Shown here: positions 7,334 to 17,158 of the stretch, in pieces
Position numbering within the stretch: position 1 is the first letter of the stretch
Layout: the number at the start of each line of letters is the position of its first letter
Source of the DNA: an uncultured Uliginosibacterium sp.
GTDB lineage: Bacteria; Pseudomonadota; Gammaproteobacteria; Burkholderiales; Rhodocyclaceae
Assembly: GCA_945957295.1 (NCBI GenBank)
Contig: CAMFLH010000021.1
Span: 1 to 32,517 of the forward strand
DNA length: 32,517 bases
Direction of reading: 5' to 3'
Made by a program: the position numbers and the translations under genes
The notes under the pieces: model-generated
What the model was told of the DNA's origin: nothing
What the model saw: the letters and a program-made list of their open reading frames with translations, nothing else
The model's database searches: none

Positions 7334-9610
7334 ATGATCGCCCAGGAACTAGAAGTCAGCCTGCACATGGCGTTTGTGGAAGCACGCCAGAAGCGTCACG
7401 AGTTCATCACAGTCGAGCATCTCTTGCTGGCGCTGCTGGACAACCCGTCGGCAGCAGAAGTGTTGCGCGCTTGCGCGGCCAACACCGACGAGCTGCGGCG
7501 CGAACTGACGCAGTTCATCGTCGAACACACGCCGACCGTGGGCGGCGAGGAAGACATCGACACCCAACCAACGCTGGGCTTTCAGCGCGTGATCCAGCGC
7601 GCGATCCTGCATGTGCAGTCTTCCGGCAAGAAGGAAGTGACCGGCGCCAACGTGCTGGTAGCGATCTTCGGCGAGAAGGAATCGCACGCGGTGTACTTCC
7701 TCAACCGCCAAGGCATTACGCGGCTGGATGTCGTGAACTTCATCTCGCACGGCATTACCAAGACGCCGCAACCCTCGCAGAAGCCGCAGTCGGAGAAATC
7801 CGAATCCGAGCAAGGGGATGGCGAACAAGAGACGGCGAGCACCAACGGTGCGCTGGAAAACTTCACGCAGAACCTGAATCAGGCGGCGTTGGTGGGCAAG
7901 ATCGACCCACTGATCGGGCGCGACAAGGAAATCGAACGCGTGATCCAGACGCTGTGCCGCCGGCGCAAGAACAACCCCTTGCTGGTTGGCGAAGCGGGCG
8001 TCGGCAAGACGGCGATCGCCGAAGGCCTGGCGCGCCGAATCATTGAAGGCCGCGTGCCGGAGATTCTGGAGAACGCGCAGGTCTTTGCGCTGGACATGGG
8101 CTCGCTGCTGGCCGGCACCAAGTACCGCGGCGACTTCGAACAACGGCTGAAAGCGGTGCTGAAGGCGTTGGTCGAAACCGACAACGCGATCCTGTTCATT
8201 GACGAGATCCATACGCTGATCGGCGCGGGCGCGGCCTCGGGCGGCACGCTGGATGCGTCCAACCTGCTCAAGCCCGCACTGTCGAGCGGCCAGCTCAAGT
8301 GCATTGGCGCGACGACCTACAACGAGTTCCGCCAGATCTTCGAGAAGGACCACGCGCTCTCACGGCGCTTCCAGAAGGTGGATGTGCATGAACCGTCGGT
8401 ACCGGAGACGATCGAGATCCTCAAGGGCCTCAAGTCGCGTTTCGAGCAGCACCATGGCGTGAAGTACTCGCATGCGGCACTCACTTGCGCGGCCGAGCTT
8501 TCGGCGCGCTACATCAACGACCGCCATCTGCCGGACAAGGCGATCGACGTGATCGATGAGGCCGGTGCGGCACAGCGCATCCTGCCGAAGTCGCGCCAGA
8601 AGAAGACCATCGGCAAGGGCGAAATCGAAGAGATCGTCGCCAAGATCGCCCGCATCCCGCCGCGCAGCGTGTCGTCGGACGACAAGACCGCGCTGCGCAA
8701 CCTGGATCGCGATCTCAAGAACGTGGTCTTCGGCCAAAGTGCAGCGATCGACGCGCTCGCCAAGGCGATCAAGATGTCGCGCTCAGGCTTGGGCAATCCG
8801 CAGAAGCCGATTGGCGGTTTCCTGTTCAGCGGCCCGACCGGCGTCGGCAAGACCGAGGTCGCGCGCCAGTTGGCCTACACGCTGGGGATCGAACTGGTTC
8901 GCTTCGACATGTCGGAGTACATGGAGCGCCATGCCGTCAGCCGCCTGATCGGCGCGCCGCCGGGATACGTCGGTTTTGACCAGGGCGGCCTGCTGACCGA
9001 GGCGATCACGAAGAAGCCCCATTGCGTGCTGCTGCTCGACGAAATCGAGAAAGCGCACCCGGACATCTACAACATCCTGCTGCAAGTGCTCGACCACGGC
9101 ACGCTGACGGACAACAACGGGCGCCAGGCGGATTTCCGCAACGTGATCATCATCATGACCACCAACGCGGGCCAGGAAACGATCCAGAAGGCCACGATGG
9201 GCTTCACGCAGACGCGCGAGCTTGGCGACGAAATGGTCGAGATCAAGCGGCTGTTCACGCCGGAGTTCCGCAATCGTCTGGACGCGATCATTTCCTTCAA
9301 GCCGCTCGATCGCGACATCATCCTGCAGGTGGTCGACAAGTTCCTCATGCAGCTCGAGGGGCAGCTTGCCGAGAAGAAGGTCGAAGCGAGCTTCACCGAC
9401 GCACTGCGCGAGTGGCTGGCCAACAAAGGCTTCGACCCCTTGATGGGCGCCCGGCCGATGTCCCGCCTGATCCAGGACACGATCCGCGCAGCCTTGGCCG
9501 ACGAGTTGCTGTTCGGCCGTTTGGCCGACGGTGGGCACGTCACGATCGACGTCAGCGATGGCAAGGTCACCCTTGCATTCGAAGAGGAAAAGGAATCGGC
9601 GCACGTGTAG
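7334..9610 (+). CDS. clpA: ATP-dependent Clp protease ATP-binding subunit ClpA
   Basis: AAA+ unfoldase that feeds substrates to ClpP, 758 residues, matching the E. coli length. Clp N-domain at about 1-145, then an acidic linker (KSESEQGDGEQE). The first AAA+ module has Walker A GEAGVGKT at 219-226 and Walker B LFIDE ending at 291. The second has GPTGVGKT at 500-507 and LLLDE ending at 570. The ClpP-docking loop, IGL in E. coli, appears as MGF at 622-624, within the known tolerance. There is no ClpB-type middle coiled coil. The ribosome site lies within the 3' end of clpS, so the pair is cotranscribed and probably coupled. A strong terminator follows. Confidence 0.97.
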   Translation: MIAQELEVSLHMAFVEARQKRHEFITVEHLLLALLDNPSAAEVLRACAANTDELRRELTQFIVEHTPTVGGEEDIDTQPTLGFQRVIQRAILHVQSSGKKEVTGANVLVAIFGEKESHAVYFLNRQGITRLDVVNFISHGITKTPQPSQKPQSEKSESEQGDGEQETASTNGALENFTQNLNQAALVGKIDPLIGRDKEIERVIQTLCRRRKNNPLLVGEAGVGKTAIAEGLARRIIEGRVPEILENAQVFALDMGSLLAGTKYRGDFEQRLKAVLKALVETDNAILFIDEIHTLIGAGAASGGTLDASNLLKPALSSGQLKCIGATTYNEFRQIFEKDHALSRRFQKVDVHEPSVPETIEILKGLKSRFEQHHGVKYSHAALTCAAELSARYINDRHLPDKAIDVIDEAGAAQRILPKSRQKKTIGKGEIEEIVAKIARIPPRSVSSDDKTALRNLDRDLKNVVFGQSAAIDALAKAIKMSRSGLGNPQKPIGGFLFSGPTGVGKTEVARQLAYTLGIELVRFDMSEYMERHAVSRLIGAPPGYVGFDQGGLLTEAITKKPHCVLLLDEIEKAHPDIYNILLQVLDHGTLTDNNGRQADFRNVIIIMTTNAGQETIQKATMGFTQTRELGDEMVEIKRLFTPEFRNRLDAIISFKPLDRDIILQVVDKFLMQLEGQLAEKKVEASFTDALREWLANKGFDPLMGARPMSRLIQDTIRAALADELLFGRLADGGHVTIDVSDGKVTLAFEEEKESAHV

Positions 9611-9633
9611 CGCCTGACGACCGAGCTATTCGA

Positions 9634-9661
9634 GGCCGCCAGCAGGCGGCCTTTTTCTTTT
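9634..9661 (+). terminator. Intrinsic terminator of clpS-clpA
   Basis: A 7-bp GC stem (GGCCGCC at 9634-9640, GGCGGCC at 9645-9651) with loop AGCA is followed by TTTTTCTTTT at 9652-9661. It is placed 24 bp after the clpA stop. Confidence 0.93.
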
Positions 9662-9718
9662 CGGCACACCCGGGGTTATGCTGATCGCAATTTCATCGAG
9701 CAAGCTGGGGAGGTTCAG

Positions 9719-10213
9719 ATGAGTTTTCAGACCACGGATCTGTGCGACGCAAATGAAGAGGCGATCGGCGCTGGGCGGCTGCGCGTGCTGTCACCAATGC
9801 TGCGCCACTACGGCGGCCGCAAGCGCTTCGCTGGCCCCGCAACGACCCTCAAGCTGTTCGAGGACAACAGCTTCGTGCGCAAGATGCTGGAGCAACCCGG
9901 TTACGGCCGCGTACTGGTGGTTGAAGGTGCTGGCTCACTCCGCTGCGCCCTGCTCGGCGATCAGCTCGCTGAAATGGCGGTACGCAACACCTGGGCTGGT
10001 GTGATCGTGCACGGCTGCATCCGCGATTCGGTTGCCATCGGTGCTCTCGATCTCGGCGTGATGGCACTGGCGACGCACCCTCAAAAGAGCGTCAAACGCA
10101 ACGTGGGCGAGATCGATGTCGCGGTGAGCTTCGGCGGCGTGCGCATTCTTCCTGGCGAATGGATCTACGCCGATGAAGACGGGGTGTTGATCAGCGAATC
10201 TGCGCTCGACTGA
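9719..10213 (+). CDS. rraA: RraA-family protein (RNase E regulator or class II aldolase relative)
   Basis: A 164-residue RraA-fold protein. In E. coli RraA inhibits RNase E; relatives are 4-hydroxy-4-methyl-2-oxoglutarate aldolases or oxaloacetate decarboxylases. It has the typical start [10 protein letters not shown], then [22 protein letters not shown] and [18 protein letters not shown]. The metal-site pattern Asp-X20-Arg-Asp is intact (LLGDQLAE through CIRD). The acidic residue three positions after the Arg-Asp pair in aldolases is absent (RDSVA). E. coli RraA has RQ here, so this protein sits between the two classes. A strong GGGGAGG ribosome site precedes 9719. It is monocistronic, flanked by two intrinsic terminators. 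Confidence 0.85.
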   Translation: MSFQTTDLCDANEEAIGAGRLRVLSPMLRHYGGRKRFAGPATTLKLFEDNSFVRKMLEQPGYGRVLVVEGAGSLRCALLGDQLAEMAVRNTWAGVIVHGCIRDSVAIGALDLGVMALATHPQKSVKRNVGEIDVAVSFGGVRILPGEWIYADEDGVLISESALD

Positions 10214-10234
10214 ACCTACCCAGCTTTCATCCGC

Positions 10235-10264
10235 AAGGGCGCATACGGCGCCCTTTTTCTTTTG
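10235..10264 (+). terminator. Intrinsic terminator of rraA
   Basis: An 8-bp stem AAGGGCGC (10235-10242) pairs with GCGCCCTT (10248-10255) around loop ATACG. The T-rich tail continues to 10264, interrupted by one C. It is 21 bp after the rraA stop. Confidence 0.9.
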
Positions 10265-10383
10265 TGTCGCGCCCGCGCGCGCACGCCCAACAAATCAAAC
10301 GTCCGTTTCATTTTGCGCCAAACGATTCCGCAATGCGCAACAAAAATCGTAAGTCTCTGTTTTTACGGAACAACATATTTTCT

Positions 10384-10403
10384 TATATCTTATATAAGAC
10401 ATA
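10384..10403. promoter_or_regulatory. Palindromic operator upstream of isocitrate lyase
   Basis: A perfect 12-bp palindrome TCTTATATAAGA (10388-10399) extends to 20 bp with one mismatched pair (10384-10403). It ends directly against the proposed -35 of aceA. A partial copy of the half-site lies just upstream (TCTTATAT at 10381-10388). It looks like a dimeric regulator site, possibly of a GntR- or XRE-type carbon-metabolism regulator; that identity is a guess. Confidence 0.6.
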
Positions 10404-10432
10404 TTGCTACTGACCATTAAGCTGCCTATACT
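10404..10432 (+). promoter_or_regulatory. aceA promoter
   Basis: TTGCTA (10404-10409), a 17-bp spacer and TATACT (10427-10432) give a good sigma-70 match. The expected start near 10439 leaves a leader of about 73 nt before the aceA ATG. Confidence 0.7.
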
Positions 10433-10511
10433 GCTCATCAACGGGAACAGCAAACCCTCGTTCGAGGCGGGCGCTGAAATTGGACGACGTAAGTTCTGTA
10501 GGGGGAACACC

Positions 10512-11816
<1,305 letters not shown>

Positions 11817-11875
11817 ACCCCTGGGAGCCACCCGGTCACAGAAGCCAACTGTGTAGAAGGTCCAAGAAGCCACTT

Positions 11876-11894
11876 CCCGGGTCACTGACCCGGG
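11876..11894. repeat. Hairpin upstream of the aceA terminator
   Basis: A perfect inverted repeat, CCCGGGTCA (11876-11884) and TGACCCGGG (11886-11894), with only one base between the arms; in RNA the innermost pairs would open. It sits 60 bp after the aceA stop, just before the intrinsic terminator, so the aceA transcript ends in two tandem hairpins. Confidence 0.7.
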
Positions 11895-11898
11895 GGCT

Positions 11899-11940
11899 AG
11901 CGCCGCATCGCGTGGGGGGACGCAGCGGCGCTCTTTTTTT
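11899..11940 (+). terminator. Intrinsic terminator of aceA
   Basis: AGCGCCGC (11899-11906) pairs with GCGGCGCT (11925-11932) across an 18-nt loop and is followed by C and a run of seven T (11934-11940). The loop is longer than usual. Confidence 0.8.
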
Positions 11941-11958
11941 GCAGACGCGAAACGAAGA

Positions 11959-11982
11959 GGCGGTGATCTTTCGACCACCGCC
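11959..11982 (-). terminator. Intrinsic terminator of the small secreted protein gene
   Basis: On the minus strand a 10-bp stem (with one G-U pair) closes a GAAA tetraloop and is followed by TCTTCGTTTC. It sits 29 bp after the stop of the minus-strand gene at 12012, back to back with the aceA terminator. Confidence 0.65.
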
Positions 11983-12011
11983 CATACATGCTGCGCGACG
12001 CAACAGCCGCT

Positions 12012-12335
12012 TTACTTGCCGGTCTGCCCGGTATCCCAGCAGGAGTACTGGTTCCCCGTCCAACGCTTGAAGCGGTAGATGCGGCGATCCGGGCCTTCGT
12101 CCTGGTACACCAGCTCATCGACGTAGGGCGTTGGCGCCTTCAGCGTCCAGCGTTCGCCCTTACGCGTCAGCGAATGCTTGCCGCCATCCAGCTTTACGAC
12201 GCTCGGCAAGGCGGCGCACGGGTCGGCCTTCTTCTCATCCTTGTCGCCCGCTGCCAACGCAGCGCCGGACATCATCAAACACGCCGCAGCGGTAGCCGCT
12301 ATCAAGGTCGAAACGCTTGCATGGGTTATGCGCAT
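12012..12335 (-). CDS. Small secreted protein of unknown function
   Basis: A 107-residue protein I do not recognise. It begins with a signal peptide (MRITHASVSTLIAATAAACL, cleavage probably after a later ALAA near residue 29). A Lys/Asp-rich stretch (GDKDEKKADPC) follows, then a compact basic domain with LTRKGERWTLKAPTPYVDEL and a C-terminal SCWDTG. Two Cys remain in the mature part (one after the KADP segment and one near the C-terminus) and could form a disulfide. The start at 12335 has a GGAG ribosome site; the open frame upstream is Arg-rich and unlikely. It lies 97 bp downstream of the M16 protease gene on the same strand, so it could be cotranscribed with it. Confidence 0.75.
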   Translation of the reverse strand: MRITHASVSTLIAATAAACLMMSGAALAAGDKDEKKADPCAALPSVVKLDGGKHSLTRKGERWTLKAPTPYVDELVYQDEGPDRRIYRFKRWTGNQYSCWDTGQTGK

Positions 12336-12432
12336 CAGGGTCTCCTTGTCATTCACGTCGTTACACGAACAACAGCCATAGCCTTCACTATAGTCGCCGC
12401 GCGCAGGGTCTCTGGCGCGGCGCCCGCCACCA

Positions 12433-15207
12433 CTACTTCGCGGCCGCCTTGAAATCGCCCGCAAACACCTGCACCAGCTTCGCCGGGTCGAAGTACTTGC
12501 GAATCGCCGCGTTCACCTGATCCAGCGTCACCGCGTTGAGGCGATCTTCACGTTGGCGCTCAAAACTCATCGTGCGCCCGAGATCGAGCTGGCCTGCAAG
12601 CAAACCGGCCAAGCCACCATCCTGCGTGCGGCCGAGCGAAATCTGCTGCAACAGCCCTGCCCTTGCCTCACTCAGCTCTTCCTCGCCAACGCCGTCACGC
12701 ACAAAGCGCTGCAACTCTTCATCCAAGGCACTGCGCAGGCGTTGCAGTCCCTGCGGTGCATAGATTGCATACAGCACGAGGCCAGTATTCTCCTCGCGCG
12801 CATTGGCACGCAAGGCGGAACCTGCACCGTAACTGAGGCCCTCCTTCTGACGCAGGCGATCCGCCAGGCGGCTCTTCAGGCCCGCACCACCACCAAGAAT
12901 CTGGTTCGCCAGCACCACGGCCGGATAGTCCGCAGAGTCATCGCGCAGGGGCATCGTCAGACCGCCGATGAAGAAGGCATTCGCCTTGTCCGGCGTCTCA
13001 AGCGAGATCTCGGTCGGCTTCTTCTGGCGGAACGGCTGCGGCACTCGCGCGTAGGCTTCGTTGGACTTCCAGGCCCCCAAGAAACGGGTCAACTGGGCCT
13101 TGGTCGCCGCCTCATCGAAGTCACCAACCAGCGCTGCCTGCGCGTTACCTGCGCCGTAGAAGCGCCGATGAAATGCGGCGAGCGCCTTCGGCGTCACCGC
13201 CTTGATGTCGGCAATCTCTTCGTCCACCGTGCCCACATAGCGCACGTCACCCTTCGGCCAAGGGTTGTCGTAACGGCCGATCGCGCGCATCGCGACCGAC
13301 TGCGGCTCCCTGCGGCCACTTTCCAACCCGGCGATCGACTCGGTGCGCAACTGCTCAAGCTCCGCCGCTGGGAAGTCCGGCTTGCGCAACACCCGCTCAA
13401 GCAGGTCGAGGAACGCGGCGAGTTTGTCGCGGCGCGTCTCGAAACTGATCAAGACTGCATTGCCGTCCTGCGTCGAGATCGACAGCTGCGCCTTCATTGC
13501 ATCGAGCGCATCGGCAATCTGCTGACGCGTCTGCCCCCCGGCACCGCGGGTCAACATCGCCGCGGTAAAGCCCGCAACGGTGTCCTGCCCGACCAGGCTC
13601 TTTTCGTTGCCCATGCGGAGCACGATCTGCCCATGTACCGTGTTACCACGGGTGCGCTTGGGCAACAGGGCAATCTTCGCGCCATTCGGCAGGCTGCTGC
13701 GATGTACGCGGGCTTCGATATTCTCGGGCGACGGATCAAACGCCTCGCCAGAGGTCTGCGCTGCCTTGCCCTGGTAGCCCTCCAGCACGCCCGGCAATGC
13801 AGGCGCTTCCGGCACTTCGACGCGCACGGGCTTGTCAGTCGGGATGAACTCGCCAAAGGTGCGATTTGAGGCCTTGAAGTACAGGTTGGCAACCCGTTGC
13901 ACGTCTGCCAGCGTTGCCTGCTCAATGCGATCACGGCCGAGGAAGAACAAGCGCCAATCGCCGAGCGCAATCGCCTCGGACAAACCAACGCCGAAATGCG
14001 CCGGATCATTGAGCGTCTTCTCAAAACCGTTGAGCAGCGCCACCCGTGCGCGATCAACCTCGGCTTGCGTGATCGGCTTGCGCGCGAGGTTCTCGACCAC
14101 ATCGATCAGAATCTTGCGCGCCTCGCTGCGGGACTGCTGCTTCGTGAGCTGCACAAAGAAGGTCATGTAACCCGGCTCTGCCAACTCGAAGTTCCAGGCG
14201 CTGACGCTTGCAGCCTTGCCACGTTCGACCAGCGCCTTGTGCAAGCGCCCGCTCGGCGCATCGCCGAGCACATACGACAACAGCGACAGCGCCGCCGTAT
14301 CGGGGTGCGAACCAGCTGGCACATGGTAAAGCGTGCCCACAAGCTGAATATCCCCCACCCGCGCCAAGGCAACTTCGCGCTCGCCATCCTGTACCGGCTC
14401 ACGCGTCCAGGTCGGCGTCAGCACACGCTCGGGTCGCGGAATCGGAGCGAAGTAGGCGGCAATCTTCTGCAGCGTCGTGGCGGCGTCGAACTTGCCTGTT
14501 ACGGTCAGCACCGCGTTGTCGGGCTGGTAGTAGCGACGGTAGAACGCCTGCAGATTCTCGATGCGCACGCCTTCGACGTCTGCGCGAGCACCGATCGTGG
14601 ACTTGCCATAGTTGTGCCACTGATAGGCGGCAGCGGCCATCTTCTCCCACAGCACTTGGCCCGGGTTGTTCTCGCCGGACTCCATCTCATTGCGCACCAC
14701 GGTCATCTCGGAATCGAGATCCGCTTTCGCGATGAAGGAATTGACCATGCGGTCGGCCTCCATGCGCAGCGCCCAGTCGAGGTTGTCGTCGGACGCGGTG
14801 AAGGTCTCGTAATAGTTGGTGCGATCAAACCAGGTCGTGCCGTTCATCTGCATGCCACGGCGCTTGAACTCGGAGTCGATCGTATTGCCCGGGAAGTTCT
14901 TCGAGCCCTTGAACATCAAATGTTCAAGCAGGTGCGCCATGCCGGTCTCGCCGTAGTGCTCGTGGCGGGAGCCAACCAGATAGGTGATATTCACCGTGGT
15001 GCTGGGCTTGGTTTCGTCCGGCGCGAGTAACAGCCGCAGGCCGTTTGGCAGGCGATACTCGGTGATGCCTTCGACGCTTGTAATGCGCTGTACGCCCTGC
15101 GGCAGAGAGACCGCCGCGGGCGCCGATTCGGCCCAAGCGATTGCAGGTGTGATGACAAGCCAAAGCCCCAGCACGAGGGCGCGCGAGAAGCCGCTTCTGA
15201 CGTGCAT
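12433..15207 (-). CDS. Secreted two-domain M16 zinc metalloprotease
   Basis: Pitrilysin/insulinase-family peptidase of 924 residues with a signal peptide (about 1-26, ending AIAWA), so it acts in the periplasm or beyond. The N-terminal M16 unit has the inverted zinc motif HLLEH at 92-96 and the third ligand Glu174 in VVRNEME. The second unit begins near LPNGAKIALLPKRTRG around residue 510 and lacks HxxEH, so it is probably the non-catalytic partner half. Both M16 peptidase and M16C inactive-type segments appear in tandem. The start at 15207 has GGGAG upstream; the extension to 15297 lies before the signal peptide and is rejected. The substrate is unknown. Confidence 0.93.
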   Translation of the reverse strand: MHVRSGFSRALVLGLWLVITPAIAWAESAPAAVSLPQGVQRITSVEGITEYRLPNGLRLLLAPDETKPSTTVNITYLVGSRHEHYGETGMAHLLEHLMFKGSKNFPGNTIDSEFKRRGMQMNGTTWFDRTNYYETFTASDDNLDWALRMEADRMVNSFIAKADLDSEMTVVRNEMESGENNPGQVLWEKMAAAAYQWHNYGKSTIGARADVEGVRIENLQAFYRRYYQPDNAVLTVTGKFDAATTLQKIAAYFAPIPRPERVLTPTWTREPVQDGEREVALARVGDIQLVGTLYHVPAGSHPDTAALSLLSYVLGDAPSGRLHKALVERGKAASVSAWNFELAEPGYMTFFVQLTKQQSRSEARKILIDVVENLARKPITQAEVDRARVALLNGFEKTLNDPAHFGVGLSEAIALGDWRLFFLGRDRIEQATLADVQRVANLYFKASNRTFGEFIPTDKPVRVEVPEAPALPGVLEGYQGKAAQTSGEAFDPSPENIEARVHRSSLPNGAKIALLPKRTRGNTVHGQIVLRMGNEKSLVGQDTVAGFTAAMLTRGAGGQTRQQIADALDAMKAQLSISTQDGNAVLISFETRRDKLAAFLDLLERVLRKPDFPAAELEQLRTESIAGLESGRREPQSVAMRAIGRYDNPWPKGDVRYVGTVDEEIADIKAVTPKALAAFHRRFYGAGNAQAALVGDFDEAATKAQLTRFLGAWKSNEAYARVPQPFRQKKPTEISLETPDKANAFFIGGLTMPLRDDSADYPAVVLANQILGGGAGLKSRLADRLRQKEGLSYGAGSALRANAREENTGLVLYAIYAPQGLQRLRSALDEELQRFVRDGVGEEELSEARAGLLQQISLGRTQDGGLAGLLAGQLDLGRTMSFERQREDRLNAVTLDQVNAAIRKYFDPAKLVQVFAGDFKAAAK

Positions 15208-15251
15208 GCATACTCCCGGGTTGTTCGGCACCAAGTGCCGTGAATGAACGA

Positions 15252-15268
15252 CGGCCGCATCGCGGCCG
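15252..15268 (-). terminator. Possible terminator between tusA and the M16 protease gene
   Basis: A 7-bp perfect GC stem, CGGCCGC (15252-15258) and GCGGCCG (15262-15268), with loop ATC, lies between the tusA stop and the M16 start. On the minus strand the tail is TCGTTCATTC, only mildly T-rich, so termination is uncertain. Confidence 0.4.
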
Positions 15269-15320
15269 CCCGTTTGTCTATGATCCGCCGCACCCAAACG
15301 GGTTCTGTGCGGGAATCAAA

Positions 15321-15551
15321 TCACTTGCAACGGATGACGAACTCGAACTCCTTCGCCGCGGTCTCCGCATGCGACACAAGTTCGTGTCCGGTCTGGCGAC
15401 AGAAGGCCTGAAAATCCCGCACCGAGCCCGGGTCGGTTGCAACCACCCGCAATGTCTCCCCGGTGTTCATTTCGGCAAGTGCCTTCTTCGCCCGCAGGAT
15501 CGGCAGGGGGCAATTGAGCCCACGCACATCCAGATCGCGATTCACGTCCAT
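15321..15551 (-). CDS. tusA: TusA/SirA-family sulfur carrier
   Basis: A small sulfurtransferase-relay protein of 76 residues. The hallmark CPxP motif is present as GLNCPLPILRAKKAL with the persulfide-carrying Cys14. The rest follows the family: GETLRVVATDPGSVRDFQAFC, then a His/Glu-rich segment and a final hydrophobic strand. It may serve tRNA thiolation, molybdenum-cofactor sulfuration or general sulfur trafficking; which one cannot be told here. A second Cys (in QAFCRQTGHEL) is common in the family. The ATG at 15551 follows GGGAG. It lies downstream of the bepA-like gene on the same strand, and moaC is close by across the divergent promoter. Confidence 0.92.
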   Translation of the reverse strand: MDVNRDLDVRGLNCPLPILRAKKALAEMNTGETLRVVATDPGSVRDFQAFCRQTGHELVSHAETAAKEFEFVIRCK

Positions 15552-15596
15552 CCAAGACTCCCGACACAGGTAAAGGCTGAAGTTTCATTCTAGCGC

Positions 15597-15626
15597 GCTG
15601 AACGCCCGGCCCCGCGGGCGCTCAGC
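15597..15626 (-). terminator. Hairpin overlapping the stop of the BepA-like gene
   Basis: A 12-bp stem with one G-T pair (15597-15608 with 15615-15626) and a 6-nt loop contains the TGA stop of the M48 gene at 15622-15624 in its 5' arm (minus strand). No T-tract follows. It could be a Rho-independent-like pause site or a protective 3' structure ahead of tusA. Confidence 0.45.
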
Positions 15627-17055
15627 GTTGCTGCTTCTCCAGTTCGCGGCGCCGATCCTGCAACTCTGCGAGCCGCGCTTCGGCAGCCGCCTTCTCGTAG
15701 TAATCGCCATCGCGTGCGCGCAAGCCAAGCGTGAGCTGCTCGATGGCTGAATACAGCGAACCGCGCAGGAAGTAGACCTCCGCTTGGGCACGGTGTTGCG
15801 ACAAGCGTTTTCCCTGCGCAGCGCTCGCCTTCGCGAGTCGGCTATACAGGCGCTCGTCGGCATTGTCGAAACGCAGCTGATCGTTCGCCAGCGCAGCAGC
15901 GTCTCGCGGCTTGCCCGCCGCCATCAAGGCATCGATCTCTCCGTAGACCAATGCGCTGCTCTGCGGAAAGCGTTGCCGCGCCGCGCGAAGGATGCGCACC
16001 GCTTCGATGTTGGCGCCAGCGGCGCGATGCACGTCGGCATCAAGCAGATCGACCATCGCGCTACTCAGATCCAGCTTGCGCAGGGCAGCTACATCCTTCT
16101 CCGCGTCGGCAACCTGATTCAGGCGCAGATGCGCCCTGCCCCGAGCGTACCAATGCACCGCGGCGGCATTCACGCGCTGCGGCGGTTCGCCGGAAAAGCG
16201 TGTCAGAACATCCTGCGGGATTTGCTCAAGGCTCTCGATCTTTGCCTTCACCAACGAGAAATCGATCGAATCCACCACCTGCCGGTAAGGCAGTTGCTGC
16301 ACCCGGTTTGCAACGTCGCCGATCCGTTCGCTGGTCAGCGGGTGCGAGCGCAGGTAGGCGAAGGAACCGCTATCGAAGAGCCGCGTTGCGCGATCCAGGC
16401 GTTCGAAGAAGCTCACCATGCCGCGGGTATCGAAGCCCGCCGCATCGAGCACCTGCAAGCCGATACGATCGGCCTCGCGTTCGTAATCGCGCGAATACGC
16501 GAGCTGGGCACTCGCCATCGCCGCCTGCCCTGCGGAAAGCGCTGCACCCGCTGCATCGCCGCTCGATCGTGACGCGAGGATCGCCAGTACCAGCGAGGCG
16601 ATCATCATGTAGCCCATGTTCTGCTGCTGCGCGACCATGCGCGCCATGTGGCGCTGCTGCACGTGCGAGATTTCGTGCGCCATCACCGAAGCGAGCTCGG
16701 ACTCCGACTGCGCGGCAACAAAGAGGCCGGTGTGGAAGTAAAGCACCCCCCCGAGCGTCGCGGCGGCGTTGATCGACTTGTCGTGCAGCACGAAGTAGCG
16801 GTACTGCTGGCTTGGCGTGGCGCTCACCGCAACCAGCCGCGATCCGACGCGTTCGAGGTAGTCCTCCAGCTCGGGATCGTCAACGTAGCGTGCATCACCA
16901 AAGCGGATTTCGCGCACGATCGCAGCGCCGATCTGGCGTTCCATCTGCGGCGAGATGTCGGCCTGCGCGGAGTCACCCAGATCGGGCAAGCCGTCGGCCA
17001 GCACGCGCAAGGAGAACAGGAAGGCGAGCAGGCCCGCCAGCAGTCGCTTTTTCAT
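15622..17055 (-). CDS. bepA: Periplasmic M48 metalloprotease with TPR region, BepA-like
   Basis: Zn-protease/chaperone of 477 residues. E. coli BepA (YfgC) assists or degrades outer-membrane LptD and BAM-associated proteins. A signal peptide (about 1-20) is followed by the M48 domain with MAHEISH (His127, Glu128, His131) and YEREADRIG (Glu194 as third ligand). LRSHPLTSERIGD places His238 where BepA has its regulatory histidine. The C-terminal half is TPR-like (helical, with AVHWYARGRAHLRLNQ and later repeats) and ends in a charged coiled tail. The start at 17055 is fixed by the signal peptide; no good ribosome site is visible. It is divergent from moaC across about 100 bp. Confidence 0.92.
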   Translation of the reverse strand: MKKRLLAGLLAFLFSLRVLADGLPDLGDSAQADISPQMERQIGAAIVREIRFGDARYVDDPELEDYLERVGSRLVAVSATPSQQYRYFVLHDKSINAAATLGGVLYFHTGLFVAAQSESELASVMAHEISHVQQRHMARMVAQQQNMGYMMIASLVLAILASRSSGDAAGAALSAGQAAMASAQLAYSRDYEREADRIGLQVLDAAGFDTRGMVSFFERLDRATRLFDSGSFAYLRSHPLTSERIGDVANRVQQLPYRQVVDSIDFSLVKAKIESLEQIPQDVLTRFSGEPPQRVNAAAVHWYARGRAHLRLNQVADAEKDVAALRKLDLSSAMVDLLDADVHRAAGANIEAVRILRAARQRFPQSSALVYGEIDALMAAGKPRDAAALANDQLRFDNADERLYSRLAKASAAQGKRLSQHRAQAEVYFLRGSLYSAIEQLTLGLRARDGDYYEKAAAEARLAELQDRRRELEKQQR

Positions 17056-17158
17056 GAGGGTATGATACCGGGCGGCCTTCGCAGCCCTTGTGCCGGGGTA
17101 CAGAAGGTAACAAATCTTCCTCTTCCGGTCGCCCGACACCGTCACACGCCTGCCCAAC

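Noticed and set aside
12553-13869. 438-residue plus-strand reading frame opposite the M16 protease gene
   Set aside because: Antisense to a clear protease domain, with no recognisable motif, signal or ribosome site. Long open antisense frames are expected at this GC content.
13500-14100. Second catalytic M16 site in the C-terminal half of the protease
   Set aside because: No HxxEH motif is present in the second unit; it reads as the usual inactive half.
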